18,408 nt of DNA from the NCBI GenBank assembly GCA_946803715.1, contig CAMPET010000112.1, forward strand, positions 22,837 through 41,244, given 5' to 3'. A program made the translations under genes and the position numbers. Position 1 is the first letter of the stretch, and the number at the start of each line of letters is the position of its first letter. The notes beneath the pieces were generated by a model. That model was not told where the DNA came from. It ran no database searches and saw only the letters and a program-made list of their open reading frames with translations. This DNA is from Beroe ovata. Lineage: Eukaryota > Ctenophora > Nuda > Beroida > Beroidae. Of this stretch, positions 1 through 9,334 are shown piece by piece.

Positions 1-560
1 AAATCAACTTTGACTATATGGTTGGAAAGTGCGTTAAATTTGCTTTCGGGCGTAAGAGGGACATTTTTCGCTATCTTGCAAGCATCATGTCGTAAAACGC
101 ATCCTAAAATGGCCTATTTTCCGCAGTCGCGAATTTAAAATTGACCAACTTGTGACGTCATTATGACGTAATCGTAGTGCAAGTAAACACTTTGAAAGGG
201 TAGTTTTGAAAAGCCCTATCTCGCTCCTTCATAATGCTGTATCGGTAGTCAATGTATTTTGCTTAGTTCAAAAGTTATGGCCGTTTGAAGAGGGGTCACT
301 TTTGATAAAAAAGTGTCCTCTCTCTGTATATATCTATCTATGTATATATATAATCGTAACCCTTTTTGACAAGAACACCCTCGATTTTGGCGATTTCAAG
401 TTGCGATAACTTCGTCATTTTTCATCCGATTGACTTGAAATTTTGGTTGCTGCCTCTCTATGGTCCAAATAGACGGAATACAAAGTTTCATAACAATTGC
501 CTAAATATAAGTGGAGTTATTGATAGTCGAAATTCGGCGAATCCGTAAAAACATATAGTA
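1..560. other. Intron 1 of VTA1, probable dispersed-repeat sequence
   Basis: This stretch follows the VTA1 exon 1 donor on the minus strand, so it should be intron 1 of that gene. I find no exon in it. It has short T-rich and TATA-type runs near 330-350 and a full CRE octamer (TGACGTCA) at 153-160. The block at about 395-520 has the look of a dispersed invertebrate repeat, but that is an impression from composition and cannot be confirmed without a genome search. Confidence 0.35.
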
Positions 561-730
561 GGGTCTGGCAAGCGCCGCAGGCTTTCGCGCGTTACATAAA
601 CGCACCAAGCTCACCAAGTCGGCCCTTCGGGCCGCCTCGGTGAGCAAGCTCGCAAAAAGGGCCCTTCGGGCCCTTTTTGCTCGCACGGTCAACATTTCCT
701 ACAGATGCCGCGGGGGGCTTGCCAGCCCCC
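561..730. repeat. GC-rich hairpin cluster with TTCG loops and an inverted-repeat frame
   Basis: Three hairpins stand side by side in an otherwise AT-rich intron. The first (609-645) has a 7-bp outer stem and an inner GGCCC/GGGCC stem closed by TTC. The second (652-680) is perfect, with 13-bp arms and loop TTC, which can be read as the stable C(UUCG)G tetraloop in RNA. The third (713-730) has a 7-bp GGGGGCT/AGCCCCC stem and loop TGCC. The block is framed by CTGGCAAGC (565-573) and its inverted copy GCTTGCCAG (717-725). I infer a small mobile or foldback element; no coding sequence is supported. Confidence 0.6.
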
Positions 731-820
731 TGATCATAAACTGTGTTCCAATTATTACTTGAGATAGCAATCTACGAGTACTGATCGCAGGAAAAACATG
801 AATTCCATGCTTTGACTCAC

Positions 821-911
821 AGTAGTAAGAGACAACTGGATCTATGGCTTCGAACTGCTTGGACAACCTGATGTACGGAGCAAGAGACTTGAGAGAGGGA
901 GGGACGTCCAT
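821..911 (-). CDS. VTA1: VTA1 homologue, exon 1 only (gene continues beyond the left edge)
   Basis: Vta1/LIP5 is a cytosolic cofactor that binds and stimulates the AAA ATPase VPS4, which recycles ESCRT-III at endosomes. This exon codes for the first 30 residues plus one base. The pattern PPSLKSLAPYIRLSKQFEAI followed by DPVVSYYC matches the first helices of the N-terminal MIT-type domain, where human VTA1 has DPVVAYYC. The exon ends at TACT|GTGAGT (donor bases 820-819), so the cysteine codon is split by a phase-1 intron. The next exon, expected to continue like RLYA, is not found in 1-820 and must lie off the window. The start is the ATG at 911-909; a TTG three bases upstream is not a likely start. 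A short out-of-frame upstream ATG (ATG GTT TGA) overlaps it. Identity rests on about 30 residues. Confidence 0.8.
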
Positions 912-924
912 CAAACCATTAACT
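912..924 (-). promoter_or_regulatory. Splice-acceptor-like site 11 nt before the VTA1 ATG
   Basis: On the minus strand TTAATTAG| (AG at 924-923) leaves 11 nt before the ATG. A T-rich stretch and a CTAAT-type branch candidate precede it. It could be a trans-splice site or the end of a 5' UTR intron. Confidence 0.3.
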
Positions 925-1545
925 AATTAACAGTGTTAATTAGGTAATTGATTTTAATAATCAAATGCATGTCATAGACTATTTCCAGAATAGCTACAAT
1001 TGATCATTGTATTGTTAATCGACAATGTATGAATAAGATAGCGACATCGATTAATCATTTCTTCTAATTATATAAGTTAGAATCAATAACACACCGAATT
1101 ACATAAATCACACAAACTTTATCTGTCTAATATAACCAATAAATTTAACCGCTAATATTAAAATGAACAGTACGAAAACGTTGGGTCAGTATGTTACTTG
1201 AAACATTGAATCTTGCTCAGTGACACAGGGTAAAAAATGTCCGAAATATCAATCAAATAACTCGAAATTTCGAGCAGATACTTCAATGTAATGGGAAACT
1301 TCTTAACTTAATCTATTGGCTCTCCTTGGGTAAAAAACTTGGAGATTTTAAATCAAATAAACAGAAGATAAGTAAAATATTAATATTGTTAAAAATTCTA
1401 TCTAGTCTATCTATATTGTAACACCATTTATGTAAGAAGTTACAAAAAACTACTTTCTATACAATCTATAATTCATCTGATGGTAGAGGTATGACATACT
1501 TGTCTAGATTTTAAAAACATGCAAATACTGTATCAGGAATGTCAG
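925..1545. other. AT-rich spacer between OST4 and VTA1
   Basis: No coding exon or RNA gene is recognisable here. It should hold the VTA1 promoter and possibly the end of the OST4 3' UTR (both genes are on the minus strand). Stop codons are dense in all frames, and I see no strong TATA box or repeat. Confidence 0.4.
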
Positions 1546-1546
1546 T

Positions 1547-1552
1547 TTTAAT
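1547..1552 (-). promoter_or_regulatory. Possible OST4 polyadenylation signal (ATTAAA)
   Basis: The minus strand reads ATTAAA about 95 nt after the OST4 stop. This is the commonest variant of AATAAA, and no canonical AATAAA is nearer. It is a weak call, because six-base matches are frequent in AT-rich DNA. Confidence 0.25.
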
Positions 1553-1645
1553 CCGGGCTGGTGCGTGTTGAGACCATCACGAACTGTTACCATGACAACA
1601 CTGGTGACAGCACCACCTGGTTACCATGTAACCCATAACCACCCT

Positions 1646-1771
1646 TTACTTGGGAGCTGCATGTGATTTCCTCACGTTGTTTACCAAAATATAGTGATAG
1701 ACAATAACCAGGATGAAGATAGCACTGCCCATCATGTTACAGAATACAGCCAGTTGCATGTCATCAATCAT
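1646..1771 (-). CDS. OST4: OST4, small subunit of the oligosaccharyltransferase complex
   Basis: OST4 is a single-pass ER membrane micro-subunit of oligosaccharyltransferase, which moves the lipid-linked glycan to asparagine in nascent proteins. It helps hold the catalytic STT3 subunit in the complex. The product has 41 residues; human OST4 has 37. It starts MIDDMQLAVF, against human MITDVQLAIF, and has a hydrophobic helix over about residues 6-30. The conserved YHY (25-27) and VNN (30-32) follow, then a short basic tail. The gene is one uninterrupted exon with an in-frame TGA upstream. It lies 543 nt after the HEATR6 stop and 734 nt before the VTA1 ATG, on the same strand. Too short for most ORF filters, it is recognised from its sequence pattern. 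I am very sure of the family. Confidence 0.92.
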   Translation of the reverse strand: MIDDMQLAVFCNMMGSAIFILVIVYHYILVNNVRKSHAAPK

Positions 1772-1805
1772 TCTGCTGATGGAGGGTGTGTTGTTGCCTT
1801 CACCT
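1772..1805 (-). promoter_or_regulatory. OST4 5' leader with upstream splice-acceptor-like site
   Basis: On the minus strand a CTAAC branch-like motif at about 1821-1825 precedes GATAG| (AG at 1805-1804), leaving a 32-nt leader before the ATG. It resembles a real acceptor. The matching donor, in cis or from a spliced leader, is not identified. Confidence 0.35.
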
Positions 1806-2314
1806 ATCACAAGTTGTCAGATGTTAGACAAGGTAAGGGCGGTTAAAACAGGTAGAATGGTCGGATAAGATGATCAAGTGCATTAACCAGGCTGACTCGT
1901 GGAAAATATCAAAAGCGTGTTAAATAATGTTATGTACAAAGTATCAGTAGAGATTATATGAGTTAAACATGGCAGTAACTTCTAATTCAGCAAGTTTGTT
2001 TCAAATATTAGGGTCAAGATCCTAAACTTTTGGTGAAAGTTTTGAGATATTACTTCTAACCTGTTATCAAAGTACTGAAGTACTGAGCAGCAACTTTGAA
2101 AGTTGAAGTAAGAGTATCCGTATCTTTTTTCCGAAAGATACTGTCTTATCCCTTCCCTCAAAGTTAATAAAATTAGCAACAAAAACTCTATTTACATTCC
2201 ACGCCCATCTCAAGTAAACTCTTACAAAATTACTATATAAAACTGTTCCTATATTAAACTGTTCAGACACTCACTCACTCTGAGCAATCATGATAGTAGC
2301 TGGTAGACGACATC
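1806..2314. other. Spacer between HEATR6 and OST4
   Basis: It holds the HEATR6 3' UTR and the OST4 upstream region. No exon, RNA gene, repeat or canonical minus-strand AATAAA is visible. Two short minus-strand reading frames (1982-2182 and 2067-2270) resemble nothing and overlap each other. Confidence 0.4.
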
Positions 2315-5300
2315 CTATCGGAGTAGTGCAGCAAACCTATTTTGTGAGATATCGGAAGTGATGAAAGCCTCGTTATCACTTGGAAGCTGTGGTGGAACCA
2401 ACAAGCTGTGAATCAAATCCAACTGTGACCCCACTTTCTCACAGACCCCCCTCGCTCTCCCAATAACCTCCTCCTCCGATTCTGACAGCGTATCTGCTGT
2501 GGCAACCATGGAACACGCCGCTATCATGCCCGGTCTCATGTGGGCGGGAGGGTAGGATGACGTCATACGATCCCTATCCTCGGGTTGATGGAGGACAGTC
2601 AGGTGACACAGCAAGATGAGGAGTTGTAGCCGGAGTTTCTCAGTGTACCCACACATAGCACCCCCTCCTCCCCCTTCCTCACACAGCACGATCAGGACTG
2701 TCGACCACACTTTGTGGAAACACGTGCCGTAACACGCGCGTGACGCGCACTGCGTGAGTGCTAACGTTGCGTTGATCCGCACCTTGAAGTTTTTACAGTG
2801 ACTTATTACGGATGTGAGCGTCTCGAATAAGCTAGTCCCCCACGTTGAGTTGGCAGGGCTCAGCACTGGGTTTTGTAGAGTGTTGACGAGAGCGTAACAA
2901 GCATTCCAACGGGTTTTCATCATACCTGAAAACAGTGTTCATTGCACAGTGAGGGTAAAAATGTTGAATACAATGTCGATAAATACTCTCATTGGCGATA
3001 AATCATGATCTAGATCATTCTCTAAAACACGCTATTGTCTCTGTCAAAAGTACCTGAGGTGCAGCACCTTAGTAAACACTCCACACTGTTAGTAACATAC
3101 TCCTTGAAATGGACTTTATCATGCGTGCTCTGCTTCATGAATCGTAACAGGTTACCCAGAGCTCGCACTATGTTACTCTTCACTTTATCGTTGGAGTTTG
3201 CCGACTTAAGTGACACGTCAAGGAGCCTATTAACAAGTATTTACGTTATTCGCGTTATTTCAAGTTGGTGCAATATCGGTCGTTATGTCTGTTTGCTTCG
3301 TACCTGCCGAGTAAGAGATCACTGAAATCACTGACAAAAGCGGGGTTGTTCAGTTTATTCACGACCAGGGTATCGGACAGATTCCCCAGACTCCACGACA
3401 CCCGGAGCAGTAGACCACTGTCCGTAGTATCGGTGCTCTCCATAGCGGTGATTATCGCATTAGCGGTGTCAGCAACGAATAGCAGGTCATCTCGCACACA
3501 CGGGTACATCACCAGAACTCCCAGACACCTGGTTTCAAACAGTTCAATGTCAGCAAACTGTGTCAAGCAGTCGGTGTCAGCAAATTATGTCAAGCAGTCA
3601 GGGTCAAGCAGTCGGTGTCAGCTAATAGTGTCAAGCAGTCGGTGTCAAATTGCGATGAAATGGCTCACACCACTGTACCTGCAGGCTGAAGAGGTGGCTG
3701 CTACTGTGGGGTTTGTCAGGGCAAGCAGTAGTGTCATGATCAGGCGCTGAGTGTGCACTTCAAACGAGGAGAAAACAGTATTTCCTGGTGGAGACGACGG
3801 TGTCATTTCATGATGATAATTTCCTATTTTAATCCCTCAATCAGCATGAAGTATCTCCCCCCTCAGCATACCGATAGTGGAGAGTATATCACAAGCTCCG
3901 GGCATGATTGCCGAGTGCTCATCCTGTAGAATGGGTACGATGACACCACTCAGTAGGTGTATCCAGTGCTCCCTTAGTGACACCACCTCCACCTCTCCCT
4001 TGTCCAGGGCCGTGGATAGGGCCCGTCCCAGCTCCTCCAACACAAGCAGAGCCATGTTTTGGATGAGGGTGTCACATGTGGCTGTCAGGACAAACTTGGC
4101 GGAATTGGCCATTTCAGTCCACCTATTATCGGAATAGTGGTTAGAATCTCGCAGTATCTTAATCTATCAGATATTCAATAGTTGATAAATCAAGCTCAAA
4201 CTGGTAGTTCAACGCCCTCACCAATGCGCGATGGACGCGAAGTAAAATCTGAGTATCTGACACAAGATTTGCAGGACATCCTTCTGATGATTGGACTGTT
4301 TCAAGTGTTCGAGACACTTGCCAAGCAAAACCTCTCTCTGCACTCCGTCACAATGGACACCGTCTGTGACGTCACGGTGTTGCGATAGCAACCAATCTCC
4401 TACTTCAGGGAGAGGGGTTTCGACAGTCAGACAGGCACACAGGAGAGCAAGTGCACCAGATTCTACCTTGTAGCTTGCCGGGGCAGTGATGTGCTGAGAC
4501 GCAGCGTTCAGTATCTGAATTAGGATGTGAATCAGGAAATATTTTGGAAATAGTGAAAGATCGAATTAAGCACACTTCAATTCAAGTACTTATGACAGAA
4601 ATAAGTATTATATGTGAAAAGACGAAAATATCTTATCAGTATACATCAATATCATTAATAACGGTCTGAAAATAAACCCTGATAACTGATAAACTGTTCA
4701 AACATCTACATCTTCCTCTTGTTGACGAACCACTGGAACACTTCCGACTCTTTCATCCCGACTTTCTTAGCGATGCTCCTCCGCTGCCCTGGTCCGCAGA
4801 CCCTGCTCCTCAGAAAGTACGACGATAACTCCTCCTCCTGTTCTGCCGATACGGCACGTCGCGACGACAGTTTCCGGATCCGCTCGGACCTCCGTGGCAG
4901 GGGAGGAGAGTTGAGGGAGAGGGAGGAGAAGGGCAGGGAGGAGGGAGAGGGAGGAGGGTTAGGGGGAGTGTCGAGTGACATGTTGTCATGAGGAGAGGTG
5001 GGTTTGGGGATGAGAGATGTCTCCATGTCACTGGTGGAAGTGTCTGAGAAGACACCCCGGATAGGATCGTCAAGAGACATGAGGGAGGTGTCGTAAAATT
5101 CCACAGAGTGGTCTGGTCTAGGGAGTGTCAGGTAGCTCGAATCAGTGGACAGGGTAAGGTGACTGAGCTGGGTGGCTGAGAGAGAGGGGAGGGAATTATC
5201 ATCATCGTCTTGAGGGTTGAAGTTGAGTTGGAAGATATCAGTATGGTAGATTCTGGTTTCGTGGTACTGGTGAGGTTTAGGAGGGTGTAGAAGGGATGGC

Positions 5301-8300
5301 TTGTCTGTTGTAGCGGAGAAGCCAGGCTTGTTGTAGATAGAGTTCATGATGATTCGTGTTGGAAGGAGATCAGAAGAAATGAATGGTTATGCGGGTCTGA
5401 TATTCACTTTATATAGTGGTAGGATGTGTCCATTTAGCATGTGGGTGGGATCAGATAACGCGACGTCACCTCACATACTCGGCATCTCATGGCAATATCG
5501 GATCAATCATGAGACGTGATCGTGAACGTGATCTAGTAGCTCGAATAAGGTGCAACGCGATCACATGTATCACGGCTGTAAACATACCTGTGATATGAGT
5601 CCCGGATTGAGTTTAGTAAAGGGAGTGTGAATCACTAGCACAGCCATACACTGGAAGAGATGAGGCAGGACAGACGCTGGACAGTCCGGTATTTGGCGGA
5701 GGAGTGTCTGATGGAGAGTGTGCAGGTCGGTAGCCAGAGTCTGAGAGAAGGGCGTGTAGGGAGCCTTGCCACCACCTCCTGGAGAGGATGGGAACAGGGT
5801 AATAATGCAAAGTTGGATACAGATACATGACCAGTAGCAAACATCCCATTTTCCAAAGTTCAATATATACATTGTACAATGTACACTGTACATTGTACAG
5901 TGTATACTGTGTACACTGTACCTGGTCGGGAGTCTGCCGCAACAAAGTAGTGTTTCACTGACTCCACCAGAGCAGTCAGAGCAGAGAGTCCGGCAATCCT
6001 GCTCTTCACATGTTGCTCCCTCTCAATAACGTGCAGCAATCCTGTGCATAGATATATCACAGTATATAGCACGGACAAGTGGGATCAATCTCCTCATATC
6101 CGCATTGCTAAAACCGTGATACCCACCAGTGATTTCTGCATTGCTAAAACTGTGATACCAGTGATTTCCGCATTGCTAAAACCGTGATTTCAGTGATTTC
6201 AGATTTGCTAAAACCGTGATATCAGTGATATCTGCTCACCAAATTTAGGGTCGCTAGGCAAGAATGCTGACCAGATCCCATATGTTCTACTCTTGTGGAC
6301 AGATGTGATGCATTGCTGGAGAGTCTGTAGTGTTGTAAGACGTGTCCTGCACTTCACAGCCAGAACTTTACTGGCAAGACCTTCCTCGGTGTCACTTTCT
6401 GAGTACTGTAATGCAATGATGAGCACTGTTATAAAAGCTGCAAACACCGGACAAATAACATTACATGCCAAGTTAACAGATATGCATGGAACTCTCAGAT
6501 TCAAAACAGTCAATTACCTCTGATTCGGAAGTCGACACAGAGAAATCCGTCTGCTGCTGAGGATCGAAGGCCATGTTTTTGCTGATAATACCACAGAGAT
6601 TTGGCTCCGTGGCTTGGGATGATGCGGCTGTTTCAGCTGACGGAACGGATTTCCTGGTCTTGTGGCTACTCGGTGATCCTTCCGATGGAACCTGTTTCTG
6701 TTCACTCCTCCACGAACAGCCACTTCCCTCCACACCAGTGTGGTGTGATCCTCCTCTCTGGTACTCCCTACCGTGGAATGTTGCTCTGTTGACATTAGTG
6801 TCAGGTTTCCCGATATCCGGCTTTCGGCGCTTACCCCGCCCTTTTCTGGGAGAGATATCACGTGTTAGAGAGTTCATGAGGTTGTCAGGGGCAACAATCA
6901 GAGGCTCGCCACTCAGCTCTAACTTCACCCCTTGAAAATTATTAGTTATCTGATGTATCTAACTTGTTTCGAACACGGGGCTGTGAGTATCGAGTATGTC
7001 CCGACTCGTTGATATCCGACAAGTTCAGCTCGTCCAGTGACAGTGACTCCAAACTGATAGACGGACTGCTGGTCAAGCTTACCCCCTCAAATATGTAGCC
7101 TGGAATAATAAACGGAATTGAGACAATTCGGAGATCAATGGAGAATGGTATTCTTGGGGAAGGGTCCCAAATATAAAAGCTGATTTCTGGAAAACTAAGG
7201 GATCTGACTTGATTCTCGATGGCCAATCTTCTTCACATGACTCACCAGATGGTGATTGACGAGCAAAAGCTTTGATTCGACCAAAAAACAATGAAATACG
7301 ATGCTGAAATTGTCTGAAAATTTGGGACCCTTCCTCAAAAATATCATTCTCTAAACGTCATACATATCCGGGAGTAGTCAAGATAGTATTTCGAGGGTAT
7401 TAACAGGGTAACAGCTACCTTTCACAACACCAAGAATCTGTTCAAGTACATATTGTGACGGATTCTGTTTGGCAATTGTCTGGAGCGACTTCATGGCGCC
7501 AGCGAGCAGTCTGGCTCTGTTCAGGTTGTCACCATGAAGTCTGCTTGTTGTCAGTGTTGTCAGTGTGGTAACAATGTGCGTTAGGAACATCTCATCTGTC
7601 ACACTGAAGATAAGACACTGAATGAGGGGGTACTCCTCAGAGGATGTAATGATATGTGTAAAATGAACATGATGAACATGATGAACATGATGAACATGAT
7701 GAACATGATGAACATGATGAACTGTGAACAATGAACATGATGAACATAATGAACTGACATTGAACTGTCTGGCTCTGAACCTGTTGAGCATGTTGTTAAG
7801 ACATCGTAGTGCCAAGTGTTGTACCTCTCGCTCAGGTGCACTACCCAGACAAAGATCTAGAATAATACCCCTCTCACCTAGCAGTGTATCTAGCATCTTC
7901 AGCAACTGAGGGTTAGATGTCAGAGGTCAGATCTCTTATCCTGGGAAATTATCCCTCTGACAGTGTCAGAAAACTTTTTTATCTATTAGAGTTTTACTTC
8001 TATTCCAACAGCTGTACAGCCAATGACAGGAATCGAAGGATTCAAGTAATGAATCCTTCGAAAAGATGAAAAGCAACACACAAATAAGATCGAAGATGTA
8101 ATGCATGTTAACTCGAATGGTGAGACAGTGGTGTGCAATGAACTATCGGAAACATACATTCATGTCCACGTTGTACAGCAGCGCCCCAAGTGCCTCCACA
8201 GTACAGTATAGGAAGTTAGTAGCCCGACAAACATCGAGAATGAAGTAGGAACATTCGTTCAGTTCCCTGGTTGTGAAAACACACTGAAATCAGGAGGGGT

Positions 8301-9334
8301 TAACTGCTATTAACGATATCATTTTGCTCTTTACGATAAGTGTTATCAAATGAGATGCAATCTATGGATAACGGTCCATCTATGTATGTGGATCAACTGA
8401 GCGCGCGGCTCAAAACAAGCTAAGCCGCGCATACACCAAATAAGAAAATTACTCTCAGGAAAGTTGTAAGTCACCGCGCGTTCCACAAACCAACCTATAT
8501 AAGTGTGACCGATATATTGTAGTACCGTATACATACATTAGATTGACATTTGCCAAGGTGCAATTATTGAACCTTGACAGTTCACATTTGTAACCTAAAC
8601 CTATACAGGGTAAGATACCTGACAGATGGAATTTACCTGTGTAGCATTGAGAGCTAGGACCGCCAGTTGGCACCACTTCACTTGGAGTTGCACTTCATCA
8701 CCGCATAGTGTTAGGAGGTGTAGCAGAGCAGGCTTAACCTCCTGAAAACGTTGCAACCCGTGTCAGGGTGTAATGTGCAGATTATAGCAATCACAACGAG
8801 TATCTTATCAACATCTTGATATAAGTGATAGGAGTTTCCCGATACAACGCCTCAATACAGAAACACAGTAACCATAAAGATGTAAACAGCGGATAAACAG
8901 CAAGATATACCATCTAATTCGGGCTCTATATCTAGGTATGATGTTCTATAAATAGAGTATCATTATTTATCCATGGGGTGATAGACGCATGGTTACGGAG
9001 CTCAACCAAGAAATTAGGATAATATATAGTACGCCGAATTTGAACCTCCTTAGCTCATAATATCATTTTGCTTTATTATCTATTTAGAGTGTCTGAATTG
9101 AAATGACAAATGATCATATGGACTGTTAACACGCATTGCGAAAACGTATCTCTGACACTTATGACAACAGTATGACACGTGTTTGCCACCAGACATGTGT
9201 ATCATACTCACATGTTGTGGCGGAATATTGGGCTGGTCTGCCGTATATTCCAATATCAACCCCTGTATAGTGAGCAAGACATTGGGTCGAGGTGCAGATG
9301 AACTGAGTTTTGTAGCTTCTTCCCACACACCCAT
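2315..9334 (-). CDS. HEATR6: HEATR6, HEAT repeat-containing protein 6 (16 exons)
   Basis: HEATR6 is a large HEAT-repeat scaffold of unclear function; its central region is the family's uncharacterised DUF4042. Exons on the minus strand: 9334-9212, 8741-8637, 8283-8158, 7905-7759, 7635-7419, 7099-7083, 6922-6518, 6405-6240, 6041-5922, 5778-5588, 4514-4222, 4122-3872, 3757-3679, 3528-3304, 3226-3054, 2925-2315. All junctions are GT-AG, all phases agree, and the sum is 3249 nt: 1082 residues, against 1181 in human. Landmarks are YGIWSAFLPSDP (about 422-433), WSLGNLSDTLVVN (about 790), VRALGNLLRF (about 840) and RWNACYALVN (about 884), each close to human. Exon 7 is a low-complexity Ser/Lys-rich linker, as in the family. 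Exon 6 is a 17-nt microexon encoding GYIFEG with its neighbours. The C-terminal exon carries a Gly5 run. The ATG at 9334 has good context, but human has a longer N-terminus, so an upstream exon is possible. Exon 4/5 borders are the least certain. Confidence 0.93.
3549..3648. repeat. Imperfect tandem repeat filling HEATR6 intron 13
   Basis: The motif GTCAAGCAGTC(G/A)G occurs four times, mostly in 27-28-bp units that also carry GTCAGC(A/T)AA. On the coding strand the last, diverged unit merges into the intron's acceptor (AAACCAG at 3535-3529). Other units end in ACAG or TTAG and could act as decoy acceptors. Confidence 0.75.
4706..5347 (-). CDS. Intronless homeodomain protein nested in HEATR6 intron 10
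   Basis: The 213-residue product ends in a homeodomain and is presumably a nuclear DNA-binding regulator. Setting Trp206 as homeodomain position 48 puts the usual core in register: Arg163 (5), Leu174 (16), Phe178 (20), Phe207 (49), Asn209 (51), Arg211 (53). There is no three-residue insertion, so it is not TALE class. Position 50, which helps choose the DNA site, is Val208, an unusual residue. The protein stops at position 55, trimming the end of the recognition helix. Residues 1-150 are Ser/Thr/Pro-rich with an acidic DDDD patch, like an activation region; RRSERIRK before the domain is a likely nuclear signal. The gene is a single exon on the host's strand, in a 1073-nt intron, the longest in HEATR6. 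A TATA box lies about 61 nt upstream. The family within homeobox genes is not recognised. Confidence 0.85.
   Translation of the reverse strand: MNSIYNKPGFSATTDKPSLLHPPKPHQYHETRIYHTDIFQLNFNPQDDDDNSLPSLSATQLSHLTLSTDSSYLTLPRPDHSVEFYDTSLMSLDDPIRGVFSDTSTSDMETSLIPKPTSPHDNMSLDTPPNPPPSPSSLPFSSLSLNSPPLPRRSERIRKLSSRRAVSAEQEEELSSYFLRSRVCGPGQRRSIAKKVGMKESEVFQWFVNKRKM
5408..5415 (-). promoter_or_regulatory. TATA box of the nested homeobox gene
   Basis: The minus strand reads TATATAAA, ending 60 nt before the ATG at 5347. Transcription starting about 30 nt downstream would leave a 5' leader of roughly 30 nt. This supports an independent promoter inside HEATR6 intron 10. Confidence 0.6.
5868..5921. repeat. 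TGTACA-rich palindromic repeat at the HEATR6 exon 9 donor
   Basis: The stretch is made of overlapping TGTACA, GTACACTGTAC and GTATAC motifs and runs directly into the 5' splice site (CCAG|GTACAGTG). Similar sequence recurs next to the USP12/46 acceptor near 12217-12425. Confidence 0.6.
6101..6233. repeat. Four-copy 32-bp minisatellite in HEATR6 intron 8
   Basis: Units start at 6101, 6138, 6170 and 6202. Each reads (G)CATTGCTAAAACCGTGAT followed by CAGTGATTT, with few changes; the first carries a short insertion. The array ends six bases from the donor of exon 8 (GT at 6239-6238). Confidence 0.8.
7141..7351. repeat. MITE-like element with 32-bp inverted repeats in HEATR6 intron 5
   Basis: Positions 7141-7172 and the reverse complement of 7320-7351 agree at 29 of 32 bases and share the core GAAGGGTCCCAAAT. 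The element is 211 bp and has no coding capacity. No target-site duplication is obvious at these limits, so the true ends may be slightly different. Confidence 0.65.
7663..7748. repeat. 9-bp minisatellite (ATGAACATG)n in HEATR6 intron 4
   Basis: Six perfect copies run from 7663 to 7716, followed by interrupted copies to 7748. The array makes up most of a 123-nt intron. On the coding strand it reads as repeated His-His-Val with no stop, so the intron stays open in the HEATR6 frame. Confidence 0.9.
8033..8061. repeat. Perfect 12-bp hairpin in HEATR6 intron 3
   Basis: TCGAAGGATTCA (8033-8044) and TGAATCCTTCGA (8050-8061) are exact inverted repeats around the loop AGTAA. No function is evident. 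Confidence 0.7.
8403..8430. repeat. 8-bp GC hairpin in HEATR6 intron 2
   Basis: GCGCGGCT (8403-8410) and AGCCGCGC (8423-8430) form an exact stem with a 12-nt loop. The GC-rich arms stand out against AT-rich surroundings. Confidence 0.5.

Noticed and set aside
501-695. 64-codon minus-strand frame rich in Ala/Arg
   Set aside because: It is produced by the GC-rich hairpins and includes both arms of perfect stem-loops.
6923-6926. Alternative HEATR6 exon 7 acceptor CAAG|GGG, a few bases upstream
   Set aside because: After the microexon it would give GGG TGA and stop at once. The GAAG|TTAG acceptor keeps the frame.
7663-7748. Regular short repeats considered as a CRISPR array
   Set aside because: The units are contiguous 9-mers without unique spacers and lie in an animal intron.
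7378-7905. One long minus-strand frame running through HEATR6 exons 4 and 5 and the His-His-Val repeat
   Set aside because: Removing 7636-7758 brings RFRARQFN next to EYPLIQC and aligns with the human protein; reading through adds a low-complexity insert. Kept as an intron, with the ambiguity noted as a finding.
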